Assembly (NCBI RefSeq): GCF_017573465.1
Contig: NZ_JAGEPF010000003.1
Location: 248,001 to 312,000, forward strand
Reading direction: 5' to 3'
Length of the DNA stretch: 64,000 nucleotides
Source: Actinomadura violacea
Lineage (GTDB): Bacteria; Actinomycetota; Actinomycetes; Streptosporangiales; Streptosporangiaceae
Of the stretch, positions 25,081 to 34,343 are shown in pieces. Each line of letters opens with the position of its first letter. Positions within the stretch are counted from its first letter, which is position 1. The position numbers and the translations under genes were made by a program. Under the pieces are notes generated by a model that saw only the letters and a program-made list of their open reading frames with translations, did no database searches and was not told where the DNA came from.

Positions 25081-26139
25081 ATGACACCCTCTGTCCGCCG
25101 TCCGGTACTCGCCGTCGTCCGCTGGCGGCGCTCGGTGACGGCGAGCGCCGTCGCGACCGTCCTGGTGGCGGGGGCCAGTGCCGCGGGCGCCGGGCCGGCG
25201 CAGGCGGACACGGCCCCGGCGAAGGCGGACGACGGCGCGCAGATCACCCAGGAGACGAAGGTCGCCGACCACGAGGTGGACGTGACGATCTCCTCCCCCG
25301 CGCTCGGCAAGTCGGTGAAGACCCGGATCCTGCTGCCCAAGGACTGGAAGCGCGGGTCGGCGCAGACGTGGCCGGTGCTGTACGCCTACCACGGCGGGCA
25401 GGACAATTACACCTCCTGGACCAAGAACACCGACATCGAGGCATGGGCCGCCAAGTACGACGTCCTGGTCGTGATGCCGGAGGGCGAGAACGGCTCGTAC
25501 ACCGACTGGTACAACTACGGCAAGGGCGGGACCCCCAAGTGGGAGACCTTCCACACCGCCGAGGTGCGCCAGCTGATGGAGCGCAACTACGGCGCTGGAG
25601 CGGTCCGCGCGGCGATCGGCAACTCCTCGGGCGGGCAGGGCGCGTTCAGCTACGCCGCCCGGCACCCGGGGCTGTTCAAGTACGTCGCGTCGCTGAGCGG
25701 CGTGCTGTCGATGCGGTCGGCGGGGATGCCGGCGATGCTGATGTTCACCAACGCCGGCAACGGGCAGGACCCGTTCGCGATCTGGGGCATCCCGTGGGCC
25801 GACGACGCCAACTGGGCCGCCCACGACCCGTACGCGCTGGCCGGCAAGCTGCGCGGCACGCAGCTGTTCTTCTCCGCCGGGACGACCGGCCGGCCGGGCC
25901 CCGGCGACCCGGACGTGGCGCCGTGGGACATCGGCCTGCTGAGCGAGATCGCGGTCGGCGCGGACAACAAGGAGTTCAAGAAGCACCTGGACGAGCTGAA
26001 GGTGCCCTACACCTCCGACATCTACGGCGACGGCCGGCACAACTGGCCCGCGTGGATCCGCGAGTCCACCAAGATCTGGCCGTCGATCATGAAGGCGATC
26101 GGCGCCAAGCAGGTCGCGGTGACCGCGCGGCACCGCTGA
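25081..26139 (+). CDS. secreted alpha/beta hydrolase-fold esterase (esterase D / antigen 85-like)
   Basis: 352-residue exported protein; a basic n-region and hydrophobic segment (SVTASAVATVLVAGASAAG) end at AQA-D near residue 41. The body has the esterase-D-type PVLYAYHGGQDNYTSW, nucleophile elbow GNSSGGQ (first or second Ser) and GDGRHNWPAW with the catalytic His. Likely an outer-envelope acyl esterase or mycolyl-transferase-like enzyme. ATG at 25081 with AAGGTGAG. The upstream 167 bases are unusually AT-rich for the window and probably contain the promoter. Convergent with the GH3 gene through a strong hairpin. Confidence 0.85.
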   Translation: MTPSVRRPVLAVVRWRRSVTASAVATVLVAGASAAGAGPAQADTAPAKADDGAQITQETKVADHEVDVTISSPALGKSVKTRILLPKDWKRGSAQTWPVLYAYHGGQDNYTSWTKNTDIEAWAAKYDVLVVMPEGENGSYTDWYNYGKGGTPKWETFHTAEVRQLMERNYGAGAVRAAIGNSSGGQGAFSYAARHPGLFKYVASLSGVLSMRSAGMPAMLMFTNAGNGQDPFAIWGIPWADDANWAAHDPYALAGKLRGTQLFFSAGTTGRPGPGDPDVAPWDIGLLSEIAVGADNKEFKKHLDELKVPYTSDIYGDGRHNWPAWIRESTKIWPSIMKAIGAKQVAVTARHR

Positions 26140-26170
26140 CCGCACCGGCCGCACCGAGCAGAGCCGAACC

Positions 26171-26219
26171 CGGCCCGGCCCCGAGGACGACAGCGGCTGT
26201 CGTCCCCGGGGCCGGGCCG
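26171..26219. terminator. strong bidirectional terminator
   Basis: 23-base arms beginning CGGCCCGGCCCC with a single mismatch surround a 3-base loop, between convergent esterase and GH3 genes. It is the longest stem in the window. Confidence 0.8.
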
Positions 26220-26239
26220 TCGGCGTCCGGTCCCGCGTT

Positions 26240-28135
26240 TCAGTGCTTGTAGGTCAGCCCGTATCCGAACGGGTAGAGCGCGGTGCCGGGGTCGTCGCGG
26301 GTGGGGATGACGACGGGCAGCTTCCCGTGCGGGGCGTTCTCGCCGAACAGCGTCTTGACGGCCGAGCGCTGCGCTTCGGCGGTGTAGGAGTAGGTGGCCA
26401 GGTAGGTGGCGGCCTCGGGGAAGTAGGCGATGTCGTAGGGGTCGCGGACGGCGATGACGACGACGGGCTTGCCGGTGGCGACGAGCGCCTTGACCAGGTT
26501 CATCTGCCCGGGGCCCTGGTGGCCGGGTTCGGTGCTGACGTCCCAGGCGCGGTTGGTGACGGCGACGACGAGGTCCTGGTCCTTGGCGGCGGCGACGGCG
26601 TCGTCGATCTGCGCCTGGGTGGGGCTGAGGCCGGTGCTGCGGACGGTGGTGGCCGCGCCGTGCGCGGCGATCCCCGTGGCGAGGCCGGCGGTGCTGGAGG
26701 CGGTACCCCATCCGGCGACCAGGACCTTGCGGGGCCCGGTCTTCAGCGGGAGCAGGCCGGCGTCGTTCTTGACCAGGGTGGTGGTGCGGTCGGCGGCGCG
26801 CTGCGCGGCGGCCAGGTGCGCGCGGGTGCCGACGGTCCGTCCGACCCGGGAGGTGTCGGTGTAGGGGCTGCGGAACAGGCCGCGCTTCTGCTTGAGGGCC
26901 AGCACCCGGTACACCGACGCGTCGAGGCGCTGCTCGCTGATCTCGCCGGTCTTGACCGCGTTGACGACGGCGGCGAGCTGGCGGGAGAACACGCCGTTGC
27001 CGGAGGCGTCCGCGGGCGGTTTGAGGAGGACGTCCGCGCCGGCCTTGAGGGCGAGGACGGGGATGCGCTCGTCGCCGTACTTGTCGCGGACGCCCTGCAT
27101 GTCGAGGGCGTCGGTGACGATGACGCCGCGGTAGTGCAGCTGGTCGCGCAGGATGCCGGTGAGGATCGGCTTGGACAGGGTGGCGGGGTCCTCGGAGGGG
27201 TCGAGAGCCGGGACGATGATGTGCGCAGTCATGATCGCCTCGGCACCGGCGGCGATCGCCGCGCGGAAGGGCGGCAGGTCGAGCTTCTCCCACTGGGCGC
27301 GGGTGTGGCCGATCCGCGGGACGCCGGTGTGGCTGTCGGTGGTGGTGTCGCCGTGCCCGGGGAAGTGCTTGGCGGTGGCGGTCACTCCCCCGGCCCGGTA
27401 CCCGCGGATCTGCGCGGTGACCATGGACGACACCAGCGACGGGTCCGAGCCGAAGGACCGGACGCCGATGACGGGGTTGGCGGGGTTGACGTTGACGTCG
27501 GCGTCGGGCGCGTAGTCCTGGTTGACGCCGATGGCGCGCAGCTCCTGGCCGGTGATGCGGGCGAGGGCGCGGGCGTCGCCGGTGCTGCGTCCGGCGGCCA
27601 GGGCCATGCTGCCGGGCGACTGGGTCGCGGGCGGCTGGACGCGCGCGACGATGCCGCCCTCCTGGTCGGTGGCGATCGTCTCGGGGACGCGGTGCGGCTG
27701 CGCCATCGCGGCACGCTGGATGCCGTTGGAGAATCCGGCGAGCTGCGCCGGGTCGTCGACGTTGTTGGCGTAGTAGATGAATCCGCCGGGGTGGTAGCGG
27801 GCGACGACCTGTGCGGCGTTGTCGACCCCGTACAGCTTGCGGTTGGCGGCGACGTCCGCGGGGTCGGCGGTGTCGGCGCTCTTGCCGTAGACCTGCAGGA
27901 CGAACAGCTGCGCGGCCTTGTCCTGCAGGCTCATCGAGCGCAGCAGCCGCGTCAGCGCCGGGTCCTTGCCGGCGTCGTGCCCGGTGGTCTGCGCTCGGGC
28001 GGCGGGCGCGGTCAGCGCGGTGGCGGCGAGCGCCGCGGCGGCCAGGCCGGCGGCGGCGCGGCGTGCGCGTCCGGTGCCGGGCGGCCGGAGGCGGGCCGAC
28101 GGCCCGGGAGGACGGTGCGTGCGGGGCAGGTGCAT
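26240..28135 (-). CDS. secreted glycoside hydrolase family 3 (NagZ-like) protein
   Basis: 631-residue exported enzyme: signal peptide to about residue 48 (ARA-Q), a GH3 N-terminal TIM barrel with KHFPGHG at 256-262, the Asp267/His269 pair in TTTDSH, and the nucleophile Asp342 in VTDALDMQG; then a C-terminal GH3 domain (FGYGLTYK at the end). The Asp-His dyad in the loop is typical of beta-N-acetylglucosaminidases, so a cell-wall or chitin-derived GlcNAc substrate is likely. GGAGGGAG precedes the ATG. Stands alone. Confidence 0.9.
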   Translation of the reverse strand: MHLPRTHRPPGPSARLRPPGTGRARRAAAGLAAAALAATALTAPAARAQTTGHDAGKDPALTRLLRSMSLQDKAAQLFVLQVYGKSADTADPADVAANRKLYGVDNAAQVVARYHPGGFIYYANNVDDPAQLAGFSNGIQRAAMAQPHRVPETIATDQEGGIVARVQPPATQSPGSMALAAGRSTGDARALARITGQELRAIGVNQDYAPDADVNVNPANPVIGVRSFGSDPSLVSSMVTAQIRGYRAGGVTATAKHFPGHGDTTTDSHTGVPRIGHTRAQWEKLDLPPFRAAIAAGAEAIMTAHIIVPALDPSEDPATLSKPILTGILRDQLHYRGVIVTDALDMQGVRDKYGDERIPVLALKAGADVLLKPPADASGNGVFSRQLAAVVNAVKTGEISEQRLDASVYRVLALKQKRGLFRSPYTDTSRVGRTVGTRAHLAAAQRAADRTTTLVKNDAGLLPLKTGPRKVLVAGWGTASSTAGLATGIAAHGAATTVRSTGLSPTQAQIDDAVAAAKDQDLVVAVTNRAWDVSTEPGHQGPGQMNLVKALVATGKPVVVIAVRDPYDIAYFPEAATYLATYSYTAEAQRSAVKTLFGENAPHGKLPVVIPTRDDPGTALYPFGYGLTYKH

Positions 28136-28296
28136 GACGGCTCCCTCCGCCCCCGAGCTGCCAATTGATCAAGGTTCTGCTGGCACGCTAACCCGGCGGG
28201 GCGGGCTCGTCCACGGCAATGGTCGACGATGCGGTCCGGGTCCGTTCTGCTGCGGGTAAAGCCGTCCGCGCCCGCTGCCCTGAGGAGGCCCGGGGA

Positions 28297-28881
28297 TCAG
28301 GGGCGGGTGATGAAGGCCAGGGCGGCGTCGGTGACGGCGGCGGGGTCGCGTCCGGCGTCGATGAGGCGGGCGGCGCCGTCCAGGGTGCCGAGGATGAGGG
28401 CGGCGGTCGCCTCGGGGTCGGGGTCGCCGCGGTCGGCGAGGGCCTCGCGCAGCGGCGCGACGAGGGCGCGCTGCTGCGCGGCGACCCAGTCCAGGCATTC
28501 GGCGGGCAGCCCGGCGGCGGCGATGGCGTCGGTGACGCGGCGGTCGTCGCTGCGGGCGAACTCCAGGTGGCCGCGGACGTAGGCGGCGATGCGCGCGCCG
28601 GGCCCGTCCTGTCCGTCGGCGGGGTCCGCGGCGTCGGTGGCGGCGCGCAGCCGGCCGGTCCAGGCGGCGAAGACGTCGGCGGCGAGCTGGGCGAGGATGT
28701 CGCCGGTGGAGCCGAAGTACTTGTAGACGCTGGAGCGGGCGAGGCCGGCGCGGGCGCCGACCGCCGCCGGGGTCACCGCCTGCGCGCCGTCGGCGAGCAG
28801 GATGTCGCGGGCGGCGGCCTGCAGGGCGGTGTGCCTGCGGGCGCGGTGCTCGGCGACGGTCGGGGCGGTGATCCTCGGCAT
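28297..28881 (-). CDS. TetR/AcrR family regulator of the adjacent ABC exporter
   Basis: 194-residue regulator: HTH at about residues 12-60 (VTPAAVGARAGLARSSVYKYFGSTGDIL) and a helical C-terminus. AAGGAG precedes the ATG. It lies 33 bases downstream of the ABC ATPase gene in the same direction, so it is the last gene of the exporter operon. Two operator-like palindromes sit in the operon promoter at 30727-30775, consistent with autoregulation of the whole operon; that is inference from position. Confidence 0.88.
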   Translation of the reverse strand: MPRITAPTVAEHRARRHTALQAAARDILLADGAQAVTPAAVGARAGLARSSVYKYFGSTGDILAQLAADVFAAWTGRLRAATDAADPADGQDGPGARIAAYVRGHLEFARSDDRRVTDAIAAAGLPAECLDWVAAQQRALVAPLREALADRGDPDPEATAALILGTLDGAARLIDAGRDPAAVTDAALAFITRP

Positions 28882-28914
28882 GCGGTCTCCTTCCGCGGCG
28901 GGAGGGCGGTGCGG

Positions 28915-29601
28915 CTAGCCCATTCTGCCGTCCCGGATCCGCACGACGCGGTCGGCGCGGTCCAGCAGCCCCTCGTCATGGGTGACCAGGACGGTCGCGG
29001 TGCCGCGCGCGTGGGCCTGCTCGGCCAGCAGCGCGACGACGTCGCGGGCGCGGTGCTGGTCGAGGGCGGCGGTGGGCTCGTCGGCCAGCAGCAGCGCGGG
29101 CCGGTTCATCAGGGCGCGGGCGATGCCGACGCGCTGGCGCTCGCCGCCCGACAGCTCGTGCGGGCGCCGGGCGGCCTTGGCGGTCATCCCGACGGCGTCC
29201 AGCAGTTCGGCGGCGCGGTCGCGGTGCTCGCGGGTGACGCGCCCGGCCAGGTGCGCGACGAGCAGCAGCTGGTCGCGGGCGGTGAGGGAGGGCAGCAGGT
29301 TGGAGGCCTGGAAGACGTAGCCGATGCCGGTGCGGCGCAGTTCGGTGCGGCGCGCGGGGCCGGCGGCGGTGACGTCGGTGCCGCCGATGGCGACGGTGCC
29401 CTCGGTCGGGGCGATCAGCGCGCCGGCGACGGCGAGGAGGCTGGACTTGCCGGAGCCGGAGGGACCGGCGACGGCGACGACCTCGCCGGGTTCGACGGTG
29501 AGGTCGACGCCGTCGAGGGCGGTGACGAGGGTGTCGCCGGCGCCGTAGCGCAGGGTGACGCCGGACAGGGTGAGGCCGGTGCGGGTGGCGGTGGCGGTCA
29601 T
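28915..29601 (-). CDS. ABC transporter ATP-binding protein (LolD/MacB type)
   Basis: 228-residue ATPase with Walker A GPSGSGKSS, Q-loop VFQASNLLPSLTARDQL, signature LSGGERQR, Walker B LLLADEPTAALD and H-loop VTHDE. The sequence type is that of LolD/MacB/FtsE-like exporters. It shares a 4-base ATGA overlap with the permease gene upstream, so the two are coupled, and it is followed by the TetR. It energises conformational movement in the FtsX-like permease rather than classic transmembrane transport. Confidence 0.93.
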   Translation of the reverse strand: MTATATRTGLTLSGVTLRYGAGDTLVTALDGVDLTVEPGEVVAVAGPSGSGKSSLLAVAGALIAPTEGTVAIGGTDVTAAGPARRTELRRTGIGYVFQASNLLPSLTARDQLLLVAHLAGRVTREHRDRAAELLDAVGMTAKAARRPHELSGGERQRVGIARALMNRPALLLADEPTAALDQHRARDVVALLAEQAHARGTATVLVTHDEGLLDRADRVVRIRDGRMG

Positions 29602-30707
29602 CGGCTGCCTCCGAGGGCGGTGAGGGGGTCGACGGAGGTGACGCGGCGCAGGGTGACGACGGTGCCGAGCACGCCGAGGACGATCAGCAGCACGGCGGCG
29701 GTCGCCAGCGGCGCGGCCTCCAGGGCGATGGGGACGGTGCGGGACGCGGCGTGCAGCCCGGCGGTGAGGCCGAGACCAGCGGCGGTCCCGGCGGCGGTGG
29801 CCGCGACCAGCACCACCAGCACCTGCGCGACGGCGTCGCGCACCAGGTACCAGGCGGATCCGCCGAGCGCCCGCACCAGCGCGATCTCGCTCTTGCGCTG
29901 GACCGTCCACACGACGAAGAACGCGGCGACGACCAGCATGGAGATCAGGTACAGGAACACCTTGATGAGGGTCATGGTGGCGGTCTCGGCGGCGAACCCG
30001 GGCGAGGCGGAGTAGGACTTCTGCTTGGTGATGACCTGGGCGTCCTTGGCGCCGGCGACGGAGGACGAGGCGTCCAGGGCGATGGCGGTGGCCTGGTGGT
30101 AGGCCTGTTCGGGCGGTGCGCCGGGCAGGCCGTAGTGGATGCGCTGCCACGTGCGCAGCGGCGCGTAGACGACGGCGACGTGGGTGAAGGACTGGTCGCC
30201 GACGGTGCCGACGACGGGCAGCGCGGCGCCGCTGCGCTCGACGCGGAGGGTGTCGCCGACCCGGACGCCGTCGTCGGCGAGCCGGCTGGAGATCAGCACG
30301 CCGTCGGGGACGGCGCCGAGGGGGCGGCCGGTGGCGGGGCGGGGCGCGATGAACGAGCCGGGGTCCATGCCGAACACGGCGATGTCGAGGTCCTTGCCGG
30401 TGCGGGCGTTCTTGGCGTGGGCGAGCTGGTTGCCGTAGGGGGCGGCGCGGCGGACTTCGGGGCGCGCGGCCCAGGCGGCGGCGTCGTCGGCGGAGACGGT
30501 GCTGCGCGAGTACAGGTCCCCCTCGACGCCGCGCTGGAAGGCGAAGTGGGTGACGGGCATGGCGCGCAGGGCGGACACGCCGTCGCGGACCAGCCCGGAC
30601 GACAGGCCGGTGAGGACGGCGGCGAGCACCGAGATCAGCGCGATCACGGTGCCCATCAGCAGGAAGCGGCCGCGGGCGAACCGCAGGTCGCGGAGGGCGA
30701 GGAACAC
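29598..30707 (-). CDS. FtsX/MacB-type ABC permease
   Basis: 369-residue permease with an N-terminal transmembrane helix (LMGTVIALISVLAAVLTGLS), a large extracytoplasmic domain (about 40-235) and three further helices at the C-terminus, the MacB/LolCE topology. GTG start at 30707 with GGAG 8 bases upstream. First gene of an operon with the ATPase and TetR. Likely exports a lipid, peptide or antibiotic across the membrane; no substrate clue is visible. Confidence 0.88.
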   Translation of the reverse strand: MFLALRDLRFARGRFLLMGTVIALISVLAAVLTGLSSGLVRDGVSALRAMPVTHFAFQRGVEGDLYSRSTVSADDAAAWAARPEVRRAAPYGNQLAHAKNARTGKDLDIAVFGMDPGSFIAPRPATGRPLGAVPDGVLISSRLADDGVRVGDTLRVERSGAALPVVGTVGDQSFTHVAVVYAPLRTWQRIHYGLPGAPPEQAYHQATAIALDASSSVAGAKDAQVITKQKSYSASPGFAAETATMTLIKVFLYLISMLVVAAFFVVWTVQRKSEIALVRALGGSAWYLVRDAVAQVLVVLVAATAAGTAAGLGLTAGLHAASRTVPIALEAAPLATAAVLLIVLGVLGTVVTLRRVTSVDPLTALGGSR

Positions 30708-30726
30708 GGAGGGGCTCCGGGAGTAG

Positions 30727-30747
30727 TTGGCGACACTATGTCGCCAA
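30727..30747. promoter_or_regulatory. operator O1 of the ABC exporter operon
   Basis: TTGGCGACA-CTA-TGTCGCCAA is a perfect 21-bp palindrome 20 bases from the permease start, covering the likely -10 (CATAGT on the minus strand). Confidence 0.75.
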
Positions 30748-30754
30748 CCTTATG

Positions 30755-30775
30755 TTGGCGACAAGGTGTCACTAA
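30755..30775. promoter_or_regulatory. operator O2 of the ABC exporter operon
   Basis: TTGGCGACA-AGG-TGTCACTAA copies O1 with two mismatches in the right arm, 28 bases away, overlapping the predicted -35 (TTGTCG, minus strand). Confidence 0.65.
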
Positions 30776-30784
30776 AACCGGGGG

Positions 30785-32035
30785 TCACGTTCGGGGCCGC
30801 CGCCTCCACGGCCACCGCCGGCGGCCGCGCTTGCGCGGCGCCGTCCGGGTCAGCGCATGCTCCTCCACGGCGTAGCGGCGGACGTAGGCGCCGCCGAACG
30901 CCTGCACGCTCGCGCCGAACGGCAGCGCCACCAGCGCCCCGACCGGCCCGGCCACCGCCGCCCCGGCCAGCACCAGCCCGAACGCGACCGCGGGGTGCAT
31001 GTCGAGGGTCCGGGCGGTGATGCGCGGCTGCAGCAGGTAGTTCTCGATCTGCTGGTAGCCGACGATGAACAGCAGCACCCACAGCGCGGTCGCCGGCGAG
31101 CGGGTCAGCGCGATCAGCACCGGCACGGCGCCCGCCAGGTAGGTGCCGACCGCCGGGATGAACTGCGACACCACCCCCACCCACACCGCCAGCGTCGCCG
31201 CGTACGGCACCCCCAGCCCGGCGAGCGCGAGGAAGTGCGCGACGGCGGAGAACAGCGCCAGCAGCGCGCGGGAGTAGATGTAGCCGCCGGTCTTGTCGAT
31301 CGCGATCTCCCAGGCCCGCAGCACCTGCCGCTGCCGGGGCGGCGGCAGCACCGAGCACACCGTCCGGCGCAACTGCGGGCCCTGCGCCGACAGGTAGAAG
31401 GTGAACAGCAGCACCCCGAGCCCCTTGAACACCACCCCGAACGCGGTGGCGCCGATCCCCCACACGTTCTGCGCGAGGTCCGTCAGGTGCCGCGACAGCG
31501 CGCCGGTCACGGTCGGCAGCCGCTGGAACAGCGTGTCGCGCGACAGGCGGGTGCCGAACGTCGCGTTGATCCAGTCGATGACCTGCGCGACGTAGCCGGG
31601 GAACCCGTTGATCAGGTGGACGGTCTGGGTGGCCAGCAGCGACCCGATCCCGCCGAGGAACCCCGCCAGCAGCACGCCGAGCACCACGAACATCAGCGCG
31701 GTGGCGGCGCCGCGGCGCCACCCGCGGGCAGCGAGCCGGTTCACCGCCGGTTCGATCGCGAACGCCAGGAACAGCGAGACAAGCACGATCAGCAGCAGCC
31801 CGCGCAGCCGCGCCAGCAGCCACACCAGGGCCATGAACGCCAGCACGGTCACGCCGGCGAGCGCGAACGCCCGAGGCAGCCACGCCGGCATCCGCCGCGG
31901 TCCGGACGGTCCCGGCGCGTCCGGCGGGGGCGCGGGCGGTCCGGGAGGGCCCGGAGGCCCGGACGGTGCGGGGGCCGCGTCGGGCGGGACGCCGGCGGGC
32001 GCGTCCGCGGGCCTGTCGCCGGGCGTCTGCGGCAT
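30785..32035 (-). CDS. AI-2E family (PerM-like) transporter
   Basis: 416-residue membrane protein of the AI-2E/YdgG/YhhQ exporter family with about eight transmembrane helices; the conserved block [19 protein letters not shown] and [13 protein letters not shown] are diagnostic. The first 50 residues are Pro/Gly/Ala-rich and the last 25 very Arg-rich, both probably cytoplasmic and disordered. It ends only about 10 bases from the ABC operators but belongs to its own unit starting near 32035. Family roles include Na+/H+ exchange and signal export. Confidence 0.88.
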   Translation of the reverse strand: MPQTPGDRPADAPAGVPPDAAPAPSGPPGPPGPPAPPPDAPGPSGPRRMPAWLPRAFALAGVTVLAFMALVWLLARLRGLLLIVLVSLFLAFAIEPAVNRLAARGWRRGAATALMFVVLGVLLAGFLGGIGSLLATQTVHLINGFPGYVAQVIDWINATFGTRLSRDTLFQRLPTVTGALSRHLTDLAQNVWGIGATAFGVVFKGLGVLLFTFYLSAQGPQLRRTVCSVLPPPRQRQVLRAWEIAIDKTGGYIYSRALLALFSAVAHFLALAGLGVPYAATLAVWVGVVSQFIPAVGTYLAGAVPVLIALTRSPATALWVLLFIVGYQQIENYLLQPRITARTLDMHPAVAFGLVLAGAAVAGPVGALVALPFGASVQAFGGAYVRRYAVEEHALTRTAPRKRGRRRWPWRRRPRT

Positions 32036-32245
32036 GGCGGCACGCTAACCGCGGCGGCGTCGCGTCCCCGTCCGCACGCGCCCGGCTTTGCCGAGACTTC
32101 AGCCGCCGCGCCGTCCGGCTGCACCGCCGGGGCCGGTCCGGCGGGCAAAGAAAGGTCGACCCCGTCTTGTCCGGCGATCCCGGTAGCGGCGGGCGTGCCC
32201 GGGAACGTCGGCCGGAACGCACCGACACGTCTGGGGGTTCACGCG

Positions 32246-33073
32246 ATGGGGTTCGTCACGACGCGCGACGGCAACGAGATCTTCTACAAGGACTGGGGGT
32301 CGGGCGCCCCGGTGGTGTTCATCCACGGCTGGCCGCTGAACGCCGACGCGTGGGAGGACCAGATGAAGGCGGTCGCCGACGCCGGCTACCGCGGCATCGC
32401 GCACGACCGGCGCGGGCACGGCCGCTCGTCGCAGCCGTGGGACGGCTACGACTTCGACACCTTCGCCGACGACCTCGCCGACCTGCTCGGGACGCTCGAC
32501 CTGCGGGACGTCACGCTGGTGGCGCATTCGATGGGCGGCGGGGAACTGGCCCGCTACATCGGCCGGCACGGCACCGGCCGGGTCGCCAAGGCGGTGCTGC
32601 TGTCGGCGATCCCGCCGCTGATGCTGAAGACCGACGGCAATCCCGAGGGCGTCCCCGCGCAGGTGTTCGAGGACATCAAGGCCGGGATCCTGCGGGAGCG
32701 CTCGCAGTTCTGGAAGGACAGCTCCGAGGGGTTCTTCGGCGCGAACCGCCCGGGCAACAAGGTGACGCAGGGCAACCGGGACGCGTTCTGGTTCATGGCG
32801 ATGCACGAGAGCATCAAGGCGGGCGTCGACTGCACGACGGCGTTCGCCGAGACCGACTTCACCGACGACCTGAAGAAGTTCGACGTGCCGACGCTGATCG
32901 TGCACGGCGACGACGACCAGATCGTCCCGATCGACGCGACCGCCCGCAAGTCCGCGCGGATCATCCCGGACGCGACGCTGAAGGTGTACGAGGGCGGCTC
33001 GCACGGCATCGCGATGGTGCCGGGCGACAAGGAGCGCTTCAACCGGGACCTGCTGGAGTTCCTTGCCGCCTGA
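32246..33073 (+). CDS. cofactor-free haloperoxidase-like alpha/beta hydrolase
   Basis: 275-residue alpha/beta hydrolase close to bacterial non-haem chloroperoxidases: [38 protein letters not shown], nucleophile Ser95 in AHSMGGGE, Asp in HGDDDQIVP, His in GGSHGIA. These work as esterases/perhydrolases; peroxidase activity is incidental. ATG at 32246 with only a weak GGGGG ribosome site. Convergent with the SnoaL-like gene across a hairpin. Confidence 0.92.
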   Translation: MGFVTTRDGNEIFYKDWGSGAPVVFIHGWPLNADAWEDQMKAVADAGYRGIAHDRRGHGRSSQPWDGYDFDTFADDLADLLGTLDLRDVTLVAHSMGGGELARYIGRHGTGRVAKAVLLSAIPPLMLKTDGNPEGVPAQVFEDIKAGILRERSQFWKDSSEGFFGANRPGNKVTQGNRDAFWFMAMHESIKAGVDCTTAFAETDFTDDLKKFDVPTLIVHGDDDQIVPIDATARKSARIIPDATLKVYEGGSHGIAMVPGDKERFNRDLLEFLAA

Positions 33074-33083
33074 CGGCCGCGGC

Positions 33084-33106
33084 GCCCGCGCGCGTCCGGC
33101 GCGGGC
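33084..33106. terminator. terminator hairpin
   Basis: GCCCGCGC and GCGCGGGC arms with a 7-base loop between convergent stops at 33073 and 33133. Confidence 0.55.
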
Positions 33107-33132
33107 GGCCCGGCATGGCCGACTCGGCGCGG

Positions 33133-33492
33133 TCAGCTCGCGGGGGCGGTGAACTCGGGCTGGTCGAGGACGCGGAGCCAGCTGCCGTCGGGCTGGCGGC
33201 GGACGACCTGGGCGCGGGCTCCGGCGCCGTCCTTGGGCGGGGTGGAGGTGAGGGCGAGGTCGCCGCTGACAAGGGTGGGCAGCGGCTCCTCGGGCTCGAA
33301 GTGCGGGCGTCCGGCGAGCACCTTCTCCCACAGCGCACGGATCGCGTCGCGGCCGACGGTCTGCGAGCCGGGCGGGTAGGCGAGCACGGCGTCCCGCTCG
33401 TAGAGCTCGGCGACCCCGGCGGCGTCGCCGGCGTTGGACCGCTCGACGAACAGGCGGGTGATGTCCTCGGGTCGCATGGCCTTCTCGTACAT
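33133..33492 (-). CDS. SnoaL-like / NTF2-fold protein
   Basis: 119-residue cone-shaped NTF2-like fold (RLFVERSNAGDAAGVAELYERD at the N-terminus, QTVGRDAIRALWEKVLAG, DLALTSTPPKDG). Many such proteins are isomerases or unknown ligand binders. Start ATG at 33492, with GGGAGG 5 bases upstream; a further ATG ten codons earlier is less likely. Alone on the minus strand between a haloperoxidase-like gene and a divergent thioesterase. Confidence 0.82.
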   Translation of the reverse strand: MYEKAMRPEDITRLFVERSNAGDAAGVAELYERDAVLAYPPGSQTVGRDAIRALWEKVLAGRPHFEPEEPLPTLVSGDLALTSTPPKDGAGARAQVVRRQPDGSWLRVLDQPEFTAPAS

Positions 33493-33673
33493 GACGTCCT
33501 CCCTGGTGGTCCGGTGGTTCACCTCCCATGCTGGGCGTTCGGGAGCCAGAAGTCCAACAGATGATTCTTCTCCGCCTCAGAAGCATTTCTTATGGACTTG
33601 CGCGGTTCCCGGCGAGCCTCGCCTCCGGGTGCCGTCGCCCGCCGCGGTTGGTGTTGCGGCAGGATGTGGCGCT

Positions 33674-34117
33674 ATGGGGCAGATCTTCAATCATCGGTTG
33701 CGGGTGCGCTACAGCGAGTGCGACCAGCAGGGCGTGGTCTTCAACGGGCACTACCTGTTCTTCTACGACGTGGCGTTGACGGAGCTGTGGCGGGCGGCGG
33801 TGTCCGGGCCGGACGAGATGGTGGAGGCGGGCTACGACCTGGTGGTGGCCGAGGCGCGGATCCGGTACCGGGAGGGCGCGCGGTTCGACGACCTGGTGGA
33901 CATCGAGATGCCGGTCGCGCATCTGGGGACGACGAGCATGATCGTGCGGCCGCGGTTCCTGGTGGAGGGGCGGCTGATGGCCGACGGGGAGGTGCGGCAC
34001 GTGTTCGTCGACCCCGGCTCCAAGGCCAAGCGGGAGATGCCGGGGGACGTGCGGGCGGCGCTCGCGCCCTACCTGGAGGAGACGGGACAGGCGGCCGGCA
34101 CCGGGTCAGGCTCGTGA
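33674..34117 (+). CDS. acyl-CoA thioesterase (4HBT / YbgC-like)
   Basis: 147-residue hot-dog-fold thioesterase. The catalytic stretch RVRYSECDQQGVVFNGHYL has Asp17 in the 4HBT position. Family members hydrolyse short or aromatic acyl-CoA. No Shine-Dalgarno lies before the ATG; AGGATG seven bases upstream could be a weak -10 for a leaderless message. Not obviously operonic. Confidence 0.9.
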   Translation: MGQIFNHRLRVRYSECDQQGVVFNGHYLFFYDVALTELWRAAVSGPDEMVEAGYDLVVAEARIRYREGARFDDLVDIEMPVAHLGTTSMIVRPRFLVEGRLMADGEVRHVFVDPGSKAKREMPGDVRAALAPYLEETGQAAGTGSGS

Positions 34118-34299
34118 TCGCTTCGCGACGTTATGAGCGTCGTGCGATCCGAACGTGGAATCCGGGTTTTCGCCTGACGGGTCCGGCTCAGTTCCCGTGG
34201 GTCCGATTCAACTGGGTGGGGGCCTCCCGGGGCAACCCCTTTTGCGGTGCGGCGCTCGTTGCGGGGCGGTCCGGGCGGCTCCGGGCCGTCCGGCGGGCG

Positions 34300-34343
34300 C
34301 CGTGCCGGGTCAGCGGGCGCACACCGTGCCGGGTCAGCGGGCG
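34300..34343 (-). repeat. 24-bp tandem repeat over the stop codon of the ARPP-1-like gene
   Basis: On the coding (minus) strand the end CGCCCGCTGACCCGGCACGG occurs twice with a 24-base period, so the TGA at 34336-34334 is copied in frame at 34312-34310. The surrounding 100 bases are G/C-rich, with a degenerate CCGGGC(G/C) pattern. Confidence 0.75.

Noticed and set aside
26022..28172. Minus-strand open frame of 716 codons
   Set aside because: It overlaps GH3 in another frame on the same strand, is Arg/Pro-rich, and GH3 has a signal peptide and all its catalytic motifs.
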